DNA of 64,000 nt from Neostapfia colusana (GCA_030760725.1 JASWHV010000005.1:94618622-94682621); one strand, 5' to 3'; numbered from the stretch's first letter, positions 9,828-21,279 are shown. The notes: generated by a model from the sequence alone, not told the origin. Numbers and translations: made by a program.

Positions 9828-11795
9828 ATGAAGTGAAACTTGATTTTCTGGAAAGTTCTCAGAGAGCTGAATACAGCAAAATTTGGTTCACTTGATTTGG
9901 AGCCTTCTAGCCAAAGTTATGAGGATTTGAAATTTGGAAGAATTCTGAAAATCGGGGAAAAAGTTTAAACTCTCGGGGGCCCGCGGGAACACGTGTCGAG
10001 CGCGGAGGTGTCCGGCACACCGGAGCTCACAGGGTATTTGCGCGCCAGCACAGCTGATCCCGGCCGCAGCCCAATCCCGATTTAAAATATCTCCCGCTGA
10101 CAGCTGGGGTCCACCCCTTCGTCAACCTCCCGCTGCCCGCGTTCTGCCGCCGAGGAGCCTCGCCGGAGAGCTCGCCGCCGGCTTCTGTAAAGCTCCAAAC
10201 TTCACGATTCTGGCCGCCCCTGCCTATTTCCACTCGGGGAACAGGATTCTGGGGTCAGCTCGTCATGACAACGGCCGCCACCTGGTCGGCGACGAGCCGC
10301 AACCTCGGAAGAACTTCGGTTGCGTTGTCCACCCTCCCTAGCACCTCCCCCGATCAAGCTAAGGGTCGTCGAGCATCAGTGGACCATAGGAAAGGTCGAC
10401 ATGAGCTCTACGGAGCTCGGGAAGGGCTGTGTTGGGCTGTCACCGTGCGACCTAGGCCGGAAATCGGGATTTCTACTAAAACTCGAAGAACAGCGGTTTC
10501 CCTCCACGGTTCTTCGTGGTTCTTGATCCTATGGATCCGCACGGGCTACTAGAAGTGATCATCTCCATGAGAGGATCAGTGATGCAGTGTGGTTTACGAA
10601 TTTCTCGGATCAGTACCGACCTCACTTTTGCACACCGTCGCGAATTGGCCGGAGCGGTGCTTGTCACGCCGCTGGAGCTTGCGGAAAAGAAAGAGGGGTT
10701 GAAGGCGAACCTCTTTGCTGTTTACAGCTCCGTGAACGGTGGGCTGTGGTGGCCGGAAAGGCGGTTCCCGCAGCGGCGGCTCGAGCTGCACCGGCAGGGC
10801 AAAGATCGCCGCGGTGGAGCTCAGAGAAGGCTGCGCAGGGTCTGGAACCGATGCGAAGGTGTCGAAGATGGCTTGGCGCACCCGGTGCTGGTCTCAGATC
10901 GCCGAGAGGGTCACTGGATCGGCCGGGCGATGAGGAACCGAAGGTTTGCTCGGGCGGCGAGGTGTTTCGGCGTTTTGAGTGAGAGTGCGGCGAGGCAGCG
11001 ATGGAAGGCGCCGGTGACCGCTCGGGCGGGTAGATAAAGACCCAGGGAGTCGGTTCCGTGGCTGAGATCGGCAAGCAGCTGGTGGCTTCGCCGTTTCTTT
11101 GCCGTGGCGGCAGCTGCTTTGCGCGCGGTTAACCGAGCTGAGTCCTCAGTCGGTTTCTTTTGCTTCAGTGGCTGACATGTGGGTCCCACCCGGGGTTTTA
11201 ACCTCTGAAATTCACTCCTAATCACTGTTGTAAACAGTGAGCCCCAAAATACCCATGGTGATTCAAATTATTCACCCATGAGCCATTTGAATTGAGTAGA
11301 ATTCAAATTGGGTTTGGTTTGAATGAATTTCAGCACAAGTTCAGTTTTGAATTCAAATAAAGTTTGAATTTGTCCCACTTAGCTCATGTCAAGATCAACT
11401 CCAAATGGAGTGAAAATTGGTGTGTGAGCTCACAAAAATGTGCTGAATGATAATATGCCTCCCACTTTTATATTCATGGGATAAAAACAGTTTGAATTTG
11501 AATATGGTTTCAAACTGCCTCTTTCTAGCTATACCCAAAATGACCTCAAAAAGGTTTTGAATTTGGGTGAAACTTGGCATGGACATCCTTAGCAATGTGT
11601 AGGAGTTTTCATATGTCCAGCCCCTCTATATCACATGTGGGAAATACCACTTTTGCAATATGTGAGTTTGTTCTCTAATGAGCATGTTGATGGTGGTTAC
11701 TTGCTCTTCATTTGTGTTCATCATCTTTCCTCAAATGAGGTGTGTGGTGTGGTGATGAACACTTCAAATGTGTGCCAAAAACTGAGGCCCTTACA
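9828..11795 (-). repeat. 3' LTR of element B, truncated by element A insertion
   Basis: The LTR 5' terminus (TGTAAGGGCC on the minus strand) is at 11795, directly after the PPT. It aligns with 5787-7753 of the LTR of A, well at both ends and poorly in the GC-rich middle (about 9960-11100). At 9828 homology stops exactly next to the end of LTR A, as expected if A integrated here. No ORF inside it is conserved with LTR A. Confidence 0.88.
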
Positions 11796-11830
11796 TTCCT
11801 CCCCCCTTAAAAGAATCTCGTCCCGAGATT
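11796..11830 (-). other. PPT and adjacent palindrome of element B
   Basis: TTCCTCCCCCCTT (11796-11808) is the reverse complement of the PPT of element A. AATCTCGTCCCGAGATT (11814-11830) is the neighbouring palindrome. Both are intact although the element is dead. Confidence 0.85.
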
Positions 11831-11864
11831 ATAAGGTGAAAATGAGAGAGAGGACGGTGGGAAA

Positions 11865-14800
11865 TTACCGGATATGCGACGTGAAAAAGTCGGGGTAGTT
11901 AGCGCGAAGAAATTCTTCGCTCTCCCATGTCACTTCGTTCATGGAGTGATTACTCCATAGAACCTTGTAGAACCATAACGTACGGTTGCGTGTGGTTCGG
12001 GCCTTTTCATCGATAATCTGCACCGGTTCCTCCCGATAGGTGAGATCCGGTTGCAGTTCTTCAATATCCTCCAGCTGAACGGTAGTTGATAGCTTAAGAC
12101 ACTTCCTCAGCTGGGCAATGTGAAAGACGTCGTGCACACCAGAAAGTGCTTCTGGTAATTTCAGCCGGTATGCCACTGATCCACATCTTTCAGTAATCTG
12201 GAATGGACCGATGAATCGGGGTGCCAACTTTCCTCTCACCCCAAATCTGTTTACGCCCTTCATTGGAGACACCCGTAGGTATACGTGATCTCCAACTTCG
12301 AATTGTAATGGGCGCCCTCCGGTCCGCATACTGTTTCTGACGGGATTGAGCAGCTTTTAGGTTCGCTTGAATCAGTCGAACCTTTTCTTCCGCATTGTTG
12401 ACAAGGTCAATCCCGAAGGTAACCCTTTCGCCAGACTCACACCAGTTCAATGGTGTGCAACATTTCCGCCCGTATAGTGCCTCGTAGGGCGCCATCTTGA
12501 TGCTGGCTTGGTACCCATTATGTACGAGAACTCGGCTAACGGCAAGTGATCATCCCAATTCTTGCCGTGGTTGATAGCGCAAGCTCATAGCATGTCTTCT
12601 AGGATCTGATTTACCCGCTCCGTCTGCGGGTGGTAGGCTGAACTACGGATCAGCTTCGTCCCCAAGGCAGCGTGCAGCTGCTCACAAAAACGGGACACAA
12701 ATAAAGTGCCCCGATCCGATATGATGGTACGGGTACGCCGTACAAACATAGGATCCATGAGATGTACAGTTCAGCGTACTTCTTGGCGTTGTAGTTGGTG
12801 TTGACTGGGATGAAATGGGCAACTTTGGTGAGCCGATCGACTATCACCCACACAGAATCATGCTTTTGAAGAGTTGTGGGTAAACCGACGATGAAGTCCA
12901 TGCTCACGTCCTCCTACTTCCAGGCAGGAACGCCCAGTGGTTGCAACAGTCCCGGTTTCCGCATATGGTCTGCCTTCACCCTTCGACATGTATCGCACTC
13001 GGACACGTATTTTGCAGTCTCACGCTTCATCCGTGTCCACCAAAACTTGCTTCTGAGTTCTTGATACATCTTGTTGCTGCCGGGGTGAATAGAAAACTTT
13101 GACAAGTGAGCCTCATCAAAGATCTTCTTCCGTAATTCCGGGTTACGGGGTATGACGATCCGGTCCTTGAACCATAGGACGCCCTCTCCGTCCTTCCGGA
13201 AACATTTCAGATCCCCACTATCTACACGTCTTCGCAAATATGACATGTCCTTGTCATTCTTCTGGGCTGCCGCTATCTCTTCACGGATGTGGGGATCAAA
13301 GCTAAGTTGTAGAGAGCTCCATTTGGAATCACATGTAGTGGTGGTTCGCTCTCTTCCAACGGTGTGATGGTCAGATTGTTAACGTGTGACTTGCGGCTCA
13401 GCGCATCTGCCACTACATTTGCCTTGCCCGGATGATAATGGATCTCTATTTCGTAATCCTTTATCAATTCTAACCATCTTCGTTGCCTCATGTTCAGCTC
13501 CTTCTGAGTGAATATGTACTTGAGGCTTTTGTGGTCGGTATATAAATGTACGAGGTTACCGAGTAGGTAGTGCCTCCACATCTTCAGTGCAAGTATCACG
13601 GCAGCGAGCTCCAAATCGTGAGTTGGATAATTCTGCTCATGGTTTCTAAGCTGACGTGGTCCATACGCGACCACTCTTCGGTCTTCCATCAGCACACATC
13701 CGAGCCCAATGCCGGATGCATCGCAGTACACATCGAACGGTTTTGTTGTGTCTGGCTGCGCCAAAACCGGTGCTGATGTCAGGTTCTTGACTAAAGCCTT
13801 GAATGCTGCTTCACATGCTGGACTCCAAACATATTTTGTAGCCTTCTTCAGCAGCGCTGTCATTGGCTTGGCAATCTTCGAGAAGTTCGGAATGAACCTC
13901 CGATAATATCCCGCGAGCCCGAGGAAACTCCGTACCTCATGAACAGTTCTCGGGGATTTCCAATTCAGCACTTGAGTGATCTTGCTCGGGTCCACAGCGA
14001 TACCCTCCGCTGAGATGATATGCCCGAGAAAAGGCACTTGCGATATCCAAAACTCGCATTTGCTGAATTTTGCGTATAACTTGTGATCCCGCAGCCGTTG
14101 CAAGACTATACGCAGATGCTTCTTGTGATCCTCCTCCGACTTGGAATATACCAGAATGTCGTCGATGAAGACCACGACAAACTTGTCCAGCTCCGGCATG
14201 AATACGGAGTTCATCAAGTACATGTAGTGAACTGGAGCATTGGTGAGGCCGAAGGACATGACCAGGTACTCATAAAGTCCGTACCTCATCGAGAAAGCTG
14301 TCTTCGGAATGTCCTCAGCCCTTATCTTCATCTGATGGTACCCGGATCTTAAGTCCATTTTGGAAAAGATCTTTGCTTCGACCAACTGATCAAACAACAT
14401 GTCGATCCATGGCAACGGGTACTTATTCTTGATGGTTACGGCATTTAATGGATGATAGTCCACGCAAAGCCGCAACGTCTCATCCTTCTTCTTTACAAAT
14501 AATGCCGAACAGCCCCATGGCGAGGAGCTCGGCCTAATAAAACCCTTCTCCAGAAGGTCCGTGAGCTGAGTCTTCAGTTCAGCCAACTCCTTGGGCGCCA
14601 TCTTGTACAGCCTTCGGGATATTGGCATGGTTCCCGGTGCAAGTTCAATCTTGAACTCCACCTCTCTATCGGGTGGCATTCCCGGTAAATCATCCGGGAA
14701 TACGTCAGGGAACTCTCGGACCACTGGAATATCTTCCAATCTGATAGTGGTGGCTTGATAGACACTTGGAAGTTTTATTTCTGGACTGTCCAGAAATAAT

Positions 14801-15363
14801 GAGTGAGACTCGTGCACTTCTGAGTTCAAGTGCACAACTCGGAGGACGGTGTCTAAAACAGCGCCGTGGCGGGTTAACCACGACATCCCTAAGATGACAT
14901 CGACCTTTTGTCCCTCTAAGATTATGAGAGACGTAGGGTACACTCTACCCGCTAAGCATAATGGTGCTTTGCAAACCATTACACTTGCTGAAATCTTCCC
15001 ACACATGCTGAGCCCGTCCCTCCACCGGAACGAGCGCGTATGGAGTGCCCTCCATGCCCGCACGTGTAGTTGGCAGAAACATGACATGGTGTCACGGGCT
15101 GCCACTTGCCACATCCCTTCCGGTTGTCTTCCTCTCACCGTGACGGTGAACGGCACCCAACCGGGTGGCGTAGGTCCTGCAGGGACTTCGACATGGATCA
15201 TCCACGTCTTGTTCCCCTCTTCGCCTTCTTCCTTGGTGAAGTACTGCGGCATCTAGTTGTACCCGAAATATTGGAGCATTTGCCACAATGCTTCCGGGTA
15301 GCCGCTACGATGAGAACAGTGGGAAACCACCCACCCGTTCTCCAATTGCTTATCTGCTGTCAT
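11865..15363 (-). pseudogene. orf0-pol fusion remnant with multiple breaks
   Basis: orf0 starts at ATG 15361-15363, meets a TAG at 15253-15255 and loses one base near 15055. At 14994-15002 it jumps into the protease region: compared with element A, 2257 bp are gone (rest of orf0, all of gag, protease active site), with GTGGGAAGA shared at both ends. Downstream, RT (FIDD), RNase H and part of integrase are readable from 15252 to 13273. Further lesions are a one-base loss near 13287, TGG to TAG at 12914-12916, a one-base loss near 12732, a 12-bp in-frame loss near 12621 in the HPQTDGQTER motif, CGA to TGA at 12585-12587, a one-base loss near 12520 and a two-base loss near 12318. The chromodomain end (12329-11865) is readable. 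Several stops fit C-to-T decay of methylated DNA (inference). It is non-functional. Confidence 0.9.
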
Positions 15364-15954
15364 CTGTAAAAATATATTTGAGAAATGTCAAATATTTATT
15401 TAAACAGTAAACCTCTGAGTTATAACATAAGACATGTCATTGAACCCATAAAACTTGGAAACATAGTTCAAATTTTAAACAAATTTGACTGCTGATCTGC
15501 TGTTCCCATGACAGCCCTGACCAGTTTACATTTCAACCTGATTTAGGCCATGTCAAAGCAAAACCAGTTCTGGAGATCAACATCAAAAGTTAAAGCTAAC
15601 TTCAATAGCTTTCCAGAAAGTATTTGCTTGGCCTAAGATCTGTCCTAGTTCAAAGTTATGAGATGTCAAAGTTAACAGAATTTCTGGAGAAAATTGGACA
15701 GCACCTCCCTGCTTTAGGTACTGATTTGATCCAAGAATCCCAGTTAATTCTGTTCCTAATCCGACAAAACTTCCTGTTACAAAGTTGTAACCTATCTCAT
15801 AAGCTTTCCAGAACTACCTCATTTTCTATTTTTGGATTTTTATGCAGGAAGTTATGCTTAATTTACAGAGAGTCTACAGAGAGTCTTTACTCTGTCCTGT
15901 TTTCTGGACAGTTTCAACTCTACTGCATTTTTCGAGTGGTTAAGGGATGAAACA
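15364..15954 (-). other. Leader (intron 3' part) of element B
   Basis: This noncoding stretch lies upstream of orf0 on the minus strand. It ends CAAATATATTTTTACAG immediately before the orf0 ATG, a good 3' splice site. It aligns loosely with the end of the array leader intron (about 16331-16900), for example in the ATTTGTTTAAA and TCATGACATGT-like blocks. It stops at 15954, where the array LTR begins; the five bases 15950-15954 (AAACA) are the expected target-site duplication. Confidence 0.7.
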
Positions 15955-16257
15955 TGAGGGGGCCCGACCTCCATCACGGGGCCGTGCCGCCTTGCCCGAG
16001 GAATCGCTTTGGGTGGTGCCGTGTTATGCGGCACCCAACAGCACACATATAAGGAACACAGTATTACATAAATCAAAGGCGAGAGGGTTACAATTATTCT
16101 TTGTGAATAATTTACATAAAATAACTACAGCGGAAGTCTATAACCAGCTCACGTTGAATAACTATGAAGCACCGAGAAGAGGTCCAGCCCGCGGACTCCT
16201 CTCGCTAGCAACACGAAGACAAGGCAGCGGCTAGGTTCTCCAAGGGTGACATGACTC
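15955..16257 (-). repeat. LTR 3'-end fragment, left terminus of the array
   Basis: It matches the first 302 bp of LTR a (17877-18178), including the TG at its outer edge and the U5 hairpin (16015-16035), with a one-base indel. It then breaks off at ATGACTC and continues directly as gag sequence. The outer edge abuts the leader of element B, so this is the real integration boundary. Confidence 0.88.
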
Positions 16258-16329
16258 TTGTGATGAAGTCGAGTCATTCCCACCTCGACTGGAACCTCCA
16301 ATCTCCATTTGAGAATGTGTACGTACCAT
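16258..16329 (-). pseudogene. gag stub (first 24 codons)
   Basis: The start codon at 16327-16329 and the next 23 codons match the gag N-terminus of the intact units (MVRTHSQMEIGG...). The frame then runs into LTR sequence because about 8.27 kb (equivalent to 18179-26451) is deleted. CTC is present at both breakpoints. No functional product is expected. Confidence 0.85.
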
Positions 16330-17876
16330 ACTGCACGAAACAAAATTTTGAGTCAATCAAAATTCTATCTCAGTAGTAAGTAAAGATAAGTAAAACATGA
16401 ACATGTCATGAACTTTATGAAAGCATAACCACATTCATGTTTAAACAAATCTTATGTACGCTAAGCTAATCAGCGGGACTACCCTGACCAGCTCACACAA
16501 ACTCCAAGTTTTACTCAAGTCATCAACAGATTCTAGACTTGAGTTCAATACCAAAGTTTTAGTAAACTTCAGTAGCTTTCCAACCAGTACTTATGTGCTC
16601 ATTAAGGATTTTTCTACAGGAAGTTATGGCTTAAAAACAGAAAGGTCCAGAGAGGTTTTTGCTACTGTCCTGGTTCTGAACAGTTTGCCTTCAACTGGAC
16701 TTTTCACCCATGTAACATGTGATTCTGCTCTGGAGGCCTACAAGGAAGTTGTAGAGCACTTGAAAATATTTCCAGAACTGTATCATACACCTTATTTGGG
16801 TCAAGCTACTCAGAGTTATGCTCTGTTAAAGTCCAGCAAGAATTTCTGCCAGAAACAGAGCTCTCTGTTTTTGAAAACTTTGACACCTAGTTATACTCCC
16901 ATTTGAATCTTAGCCCAAATTAAGAGTTCAATAACTAATATTTGTTTCAAACTTCCATATTTAGTTGAAAGTTAGCTCATGAATCATTTCTTCATAGGGA
17001 AGAGGTTCTTATGTGTAGTACGGTGTCGATGCACCGTAAGAATCATGTCGGTACTACGTAGCCTCACCAAATAAAAATGCTAACCGGATTACACCGGCAT
17101 ATACGTATTATCAGTGGCACTAAGACGGTCTCTCGCACACGTGTACTACATGGAATACGTACGTGGTTAGTACCTGCAGAAGATCACTCAATAGTGGTGC
17201 ACTCAAAGGTTGTTTCATTTCAGGCAGTTCTATAATTGAAAGTAAATACAAACGCCCGTATCATTGCCATACGGCCATCCTTGAGTTAAGTCACGTCTCA
17301 AGGTACGTGATCGTGTTTCAACACCACACGACGGGGAACCCGAGTATGTCATGAACGGGTCGTCACGGTTGGGAATGTTATCAACCCAACGGATACCACC
17401 TACTGCCCTGCAGGGCACGCCGATGGCAAGCGCTGCGTATGTCCTCCTGGGCTATTTCCAGACGAACACACTCTCGCGTTACTGACCACGCGATGGGGTC
17501 TCCACTTACTTGCCTAATGCACGCTAGGGATCAGCGTTTCATATGAACTCAGGAACATGAAGAGTCCAAGAGTTTCATATTAACATCTCACACCAAGCTG
17601 TGAGATCTGCCCTGAACCACTTTCCTTGTCAGGGGAGCTAACCGAAATTGAACCGCTTTCGGTAGCGTTCCTTACCATTCTTACCTGAACGTAGGTGCGT
17701 AGTTACATAATGAAAGTTCAGAATTAAAACACATATGTTAGTCTTGCCACTTTAAGTAACTACACTACTATAGTCCTTATGTGGGCCTAATATCGTTTCC
17801 TCACCGTATCCTAAGGTTTTGTCGTAATACCATCCTTATTCCGTGTGCTATTACCAATGCGGCTCTGATACCACGC
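16330..17876 (-). other. Leader of truncated unit 1, with PBS and predicted intron
   Basis: The PBS TGGTATCAGAGCC (minus strand, 17861-17873) lies three bases from the LTR end and fits the 3' end of plant initiator tRNA-Met. The donor CAG|GTAAGA is at 17685|17684 and the acceptor GTGCAG ends at 16331, giving a predicted 1354-nt intron. There is no long sense ORF. A 150-codon antisense ORF (16454-16906) is noted under findings. This copy differs from units 2-5 at single bases (for example CCTTGTCAGG near 17629). Confidence 0.8.
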
Positions 17877-18229
17877 TGAGGGGGCCCGACCTCCATCACG
17901 GGGCTGTGCCGCCTTGCCCGAGGAATCGCATTGGGTGGTGCCGTGTTATGCGGCACCCAACAGCACACATATAAGGAACACAGTATTACATAAATCAAAG
18001 GCGGAAGGTTACAATTATTCTTTGTGAATAATTTACATAAAATAACTACAGCGGAAGTCTATAACCAGCTCACGTTAAATAACTATGAAGCACCGAGAAG
18101 AGGTCCAGCCCGCGGACTCCTCTCGCTAGCAACACGAAGACAAGGCAGCGGCTAGGTTCTCCAAGGGTGACATGACTCGGAAGTTCCCGAGTCTCACCAG
18201 ACAACCTGCTTTATAGCGTCGATGCTTAC

Positions 18230-19284
18230 CTGCAAAACCACTTATATAGCAAGAGTGAGCACAAAGGCTCAGCAAGACTTAACCGTCTCTCCTAAAGCAT
18301 GAAACTCTACATGAACGTAACCTAAGACCTATCCTGTAATTTGCGAAAAGACTCGCCTACGAGTTCATCCTTAACTTTCAGATTTTAGCCATAATAGTAG
18401 TGACCTTGCGCCCAGCAACATTGGAACTCCACAATCAAACAAGAAACGCTTCATTCCAATGTTACTTGTCCCAAGGTGAAAAATAAATTTAGTTTGCTCT
18501 ATCTCTACTTCAAACATGGTTTTCATGCAACTTAACATAATCACAACAGCAATTATACTTTTTGCAAACTGTTTCCACACAAGTTGATTAACTACGTCAC
18601 AACATGGGAGCAAGCGGTACTCAATAACCGCGAGGGACGGTGATTCGAATCAAACACTACCCGGATAACTCGACACATACGCCCGCCTCTGAAGACCCAA
18701 CTCTGGCGTCCTTCATTACGTCGTATGTGGCAACCTTTCTCAGGACACTAAACTGTAGAACCGGTCGTGCCGTCTCGGGCTCATAGGTCTAACGAGACGA
18801 TGTGGTATGCCTCTACAGTCCAGTGAACCTGGTACATCGGTTTCCTGGTTCCCATATATCAGTAAGCATCCGGTACACAACTCAATACTTGCTCCTGGAC
18901 GCGGCATACGCATCGGTCCTTAACCGACACAGGCAGAGCTACTCGACCAAGACCTCGTCTTGTCGCAGCCTAACCCCTCTGCCCGGTCTCATCTTTAGAA
19001 ATGTAAAGTTTAGTTTGCTTCCTATCCCAACCACACTTATGATATTCTGAACTATAGCTCGCGAGTAGATTCCAACTACTCGTCTTCTACCGGATGCCCT
19101 AGTCTATTTAGCACGGCCTTATTCTACAGCGATGACACAATTCTACCCTCGACTTCAGGGTTCATGTTTGGTTATGCAAGTGGAGTATCACACATCCTTG
19201 ACCTAATGCACATACAAACCTTGACCAATAGTAGTGAACAAAGGGAAAACTTTTAAAACAACTTAAGTGCAAACCGGGGCTTGC
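18230..19284 (-). other. GC-AG intron-like segment inside LTR a
   Basis: The minus-strand donor CCAAG|GCAAGCCCCGG (intron starts at 19284) and acceptor TTTTGCAG| (ends at 18230) match the positions and flanks of the intron proposed in element A LTR (8417-9507). The length is 1055 nt. The upstream exon is not open in any frame over its full length here, so coding is doubtful in this family. The same coordinates plus one period apply to LTRs b, c, d and e. Confidence 0.42.
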
Positions 19285-21270
19285 CTTGGTTTTGCAGGTG
19301 TCTAAAGTCAGATAAGATGAAGTTAGTTGCTGATGATGACTTGAAACTTAATCCCTGCCTTCTTGCTCCTTGATCAAATCTTCACCTATTCACGTTTAAG
19401 CACTACACGTTATGAACATGCATATCTTTAATTGTAAAACTTTTTGCTAACAATTGCTATAGACAAGTTTAAAACTGGAACTTTGTTTAAGAATTTAAAA
19501 TGACACTGGGGGTGGTGGTTTGGATGTGTGTCTAAGCACTATCCTCGAGTGAGAAGTGAGGTTCATCACTTGGGTGGTGATCACCTAATGAGGTTGAACA
19601 GGATATAATGATCCAGGGCTCCAATGGAGCTGGGAATTTTCTTGGGGGTTCCTTGTCACAAGAAAGTCCTCTGGACCAAAATTCAGAACATTTCACTAAG
19701 TGGATCACCCAGAACAATTCCCTAAGCATTTAAGCATAAAGGAATTAATTCTGATTAAACTTGCACTTTAATGCAGATCTAAGTGAACCATAATTTCCTA
19801 CATAGCTCAGAGAGTATGCCTAAATGTTCCTAGGATTTTTGGAGCTACGGAATGGCTAGAACTGAATTTCCAAGTTTTGGAAATTCTCTGAAAATGTTTC
19901 TGTATTCATTTGAATACAGAAACTTGAAATTGGAATTATCCCAATTAAATAAATTCCAAATGACCTGAAACTTTTACAGGAGTCTCCTAATATCCTGAAG
20001 AATATCCTGGCAAAATTTGGATAATTTTGGTTGAACCAAAGTCCCTCTAAAATTCTTTTGCTGAAAAGTTTTAAAGAATTTTCCAGAATTTTCTATTGGT
20101 TTTCATGCAAATTGGGTTGCATATTTGGATAGAGCATTTCATCCTGAATCGAACCCAATTTGAATCACTAAATTTGGAGCTCTCTAGCAAAAGTTATGCA
20201 GATCCAAAGTTTGAATCAAATCTGGAATTCAAATTAATTCGGGAAAAGTTCAAACTCTGCCTGTGAGCCACAGGGCCACGTGTCGACCGCTGAAACACGA
20301 GCCACACGGGGCCACAGACCTTTTCCCGCGCCATCAAACCGGATCCGAGGCCGCAGCGGATCGAAGATTTAAAATATCGCCGCTGACAGGTGGGACCGGC
20401 CGATCGTCTTCAACCTCGGCCCGTTTCCTTTTTCCCGCGCCGCCCCCTCGCCGGAAGTTCGTCGGGGCTCGCCGGAGTCGGCTTCCCGGCCGTCTCCTGG
20501 CTCGGTACTCGCCGCCTGGGGGTTTTCAGGGGCGGGGAACATGTCTACGGGGTTGGCTCGGGCTGCCGGTGGCCGGAAGTAGGCCGGCGACGAGCCGCGA
20601 CCTTCGGTGATGATCGGCACCGTCGCCCGAGCACACTAGCCCGCCAAAAGCTCGGCGGATCTGCTCTAAAGCATCAGTGGAGGTCAGGCAATCTCGGCGT
20701 GGCCTCAACCTGGCTCGGAAACGACGGCAAACCGGTTGTCACCGTGCGCCCGCGCGTTCCCGCCATGGCCGCCGACCGAAAAGCTCAAAATTAGCTGTAA
20801 CCACGGCGTTTCTAGCTAGGGTTGTGGAGGGGATTGGATCGCTAGCCAGTCTAGTTTATTTGTGCATGATTTGATGAGCTAAGAACGAACAACAAATAAG
20901 AATTTTGGGTTTTCATACCGGATCATCGGTCTGGGGCCGTCGGTGATATTTTCCCAAATCTCGCGCGGTGGTTTACCAATTTGCTTGAGGTTTGGGGGTG
21001 AGCAGAAGGGTTCACCAGCGCGTCCGGAGGTGGCCTTGCTTGGGCGTGGAAGTGCTTGGATTAGGCTGTCCATGAGCGCCCCAACTCTCGGTGAAGTGGA
21101 ATCGCTGCGGCAACGAGCCGATTTCGGGTCGGGGAGGCAACAACTCGTGGGATGCTGTACTTAGGAAGTGGAGGATGAGCTCACCGTGTGGTTTCTTGGC
21201 TTGGCTGGCCTCTGCACGCTCGGTTTCCTTCAGTTCTCGGTCGATCGCCCGAGGCGGCAGCGTCCTCGGT

Positions 21271-21279
21271 CCTTTTATT
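21271..21279 (-). promoter_or_regulatory. Possible TATA element in LTR a
   Basis: AATAAAAGG on the minus strand sits at the upstream edge of a GC-rich stretch, as a TATA box would. Equivalent sites are at 31464, 41657 and 51850. It is not conserved in element A, so this is a weak call. Confidence 0.3.

Larger units (their letters stand above)
9828..15954 (-). mobile_element. Element B: dead, deleted relative of element A, interrupted at both ends
   Basis: Reading the minus strand, the visible part is leader (15954-15364), orf0 fused to pol (15363-11865), PPT, and the first 1968 bp of the 3' LTR. The LTR stops at 9828, where element A begins; the leader stops at 15954, where the array LTR terminus begins. 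The missing 5' LTR and PBS should lie right of the array, and the rest of the 3' LTR left of element A. It is the same family as A (pol closely similar) but carries many stops, frameshifts and a large deletion, so it is the older host of both insertions. Confidence 0.88.

Noticed and set aside
9828..11795. Independent solo LTR
   Set aside because: It is followed directly by PPT, palindrome and pol of the same orientation, so it is the 3' LTR of element B cut by element A.
18239..18248. TATATAAG on the minus strand as the LTR TATA box
   Set aside because: The surrounding sequence aligns with element A LTR near 9490, where the TATA motif is absent while the following TTTTGCAG acceptor is kept. 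It is more likely part of intron sequence.
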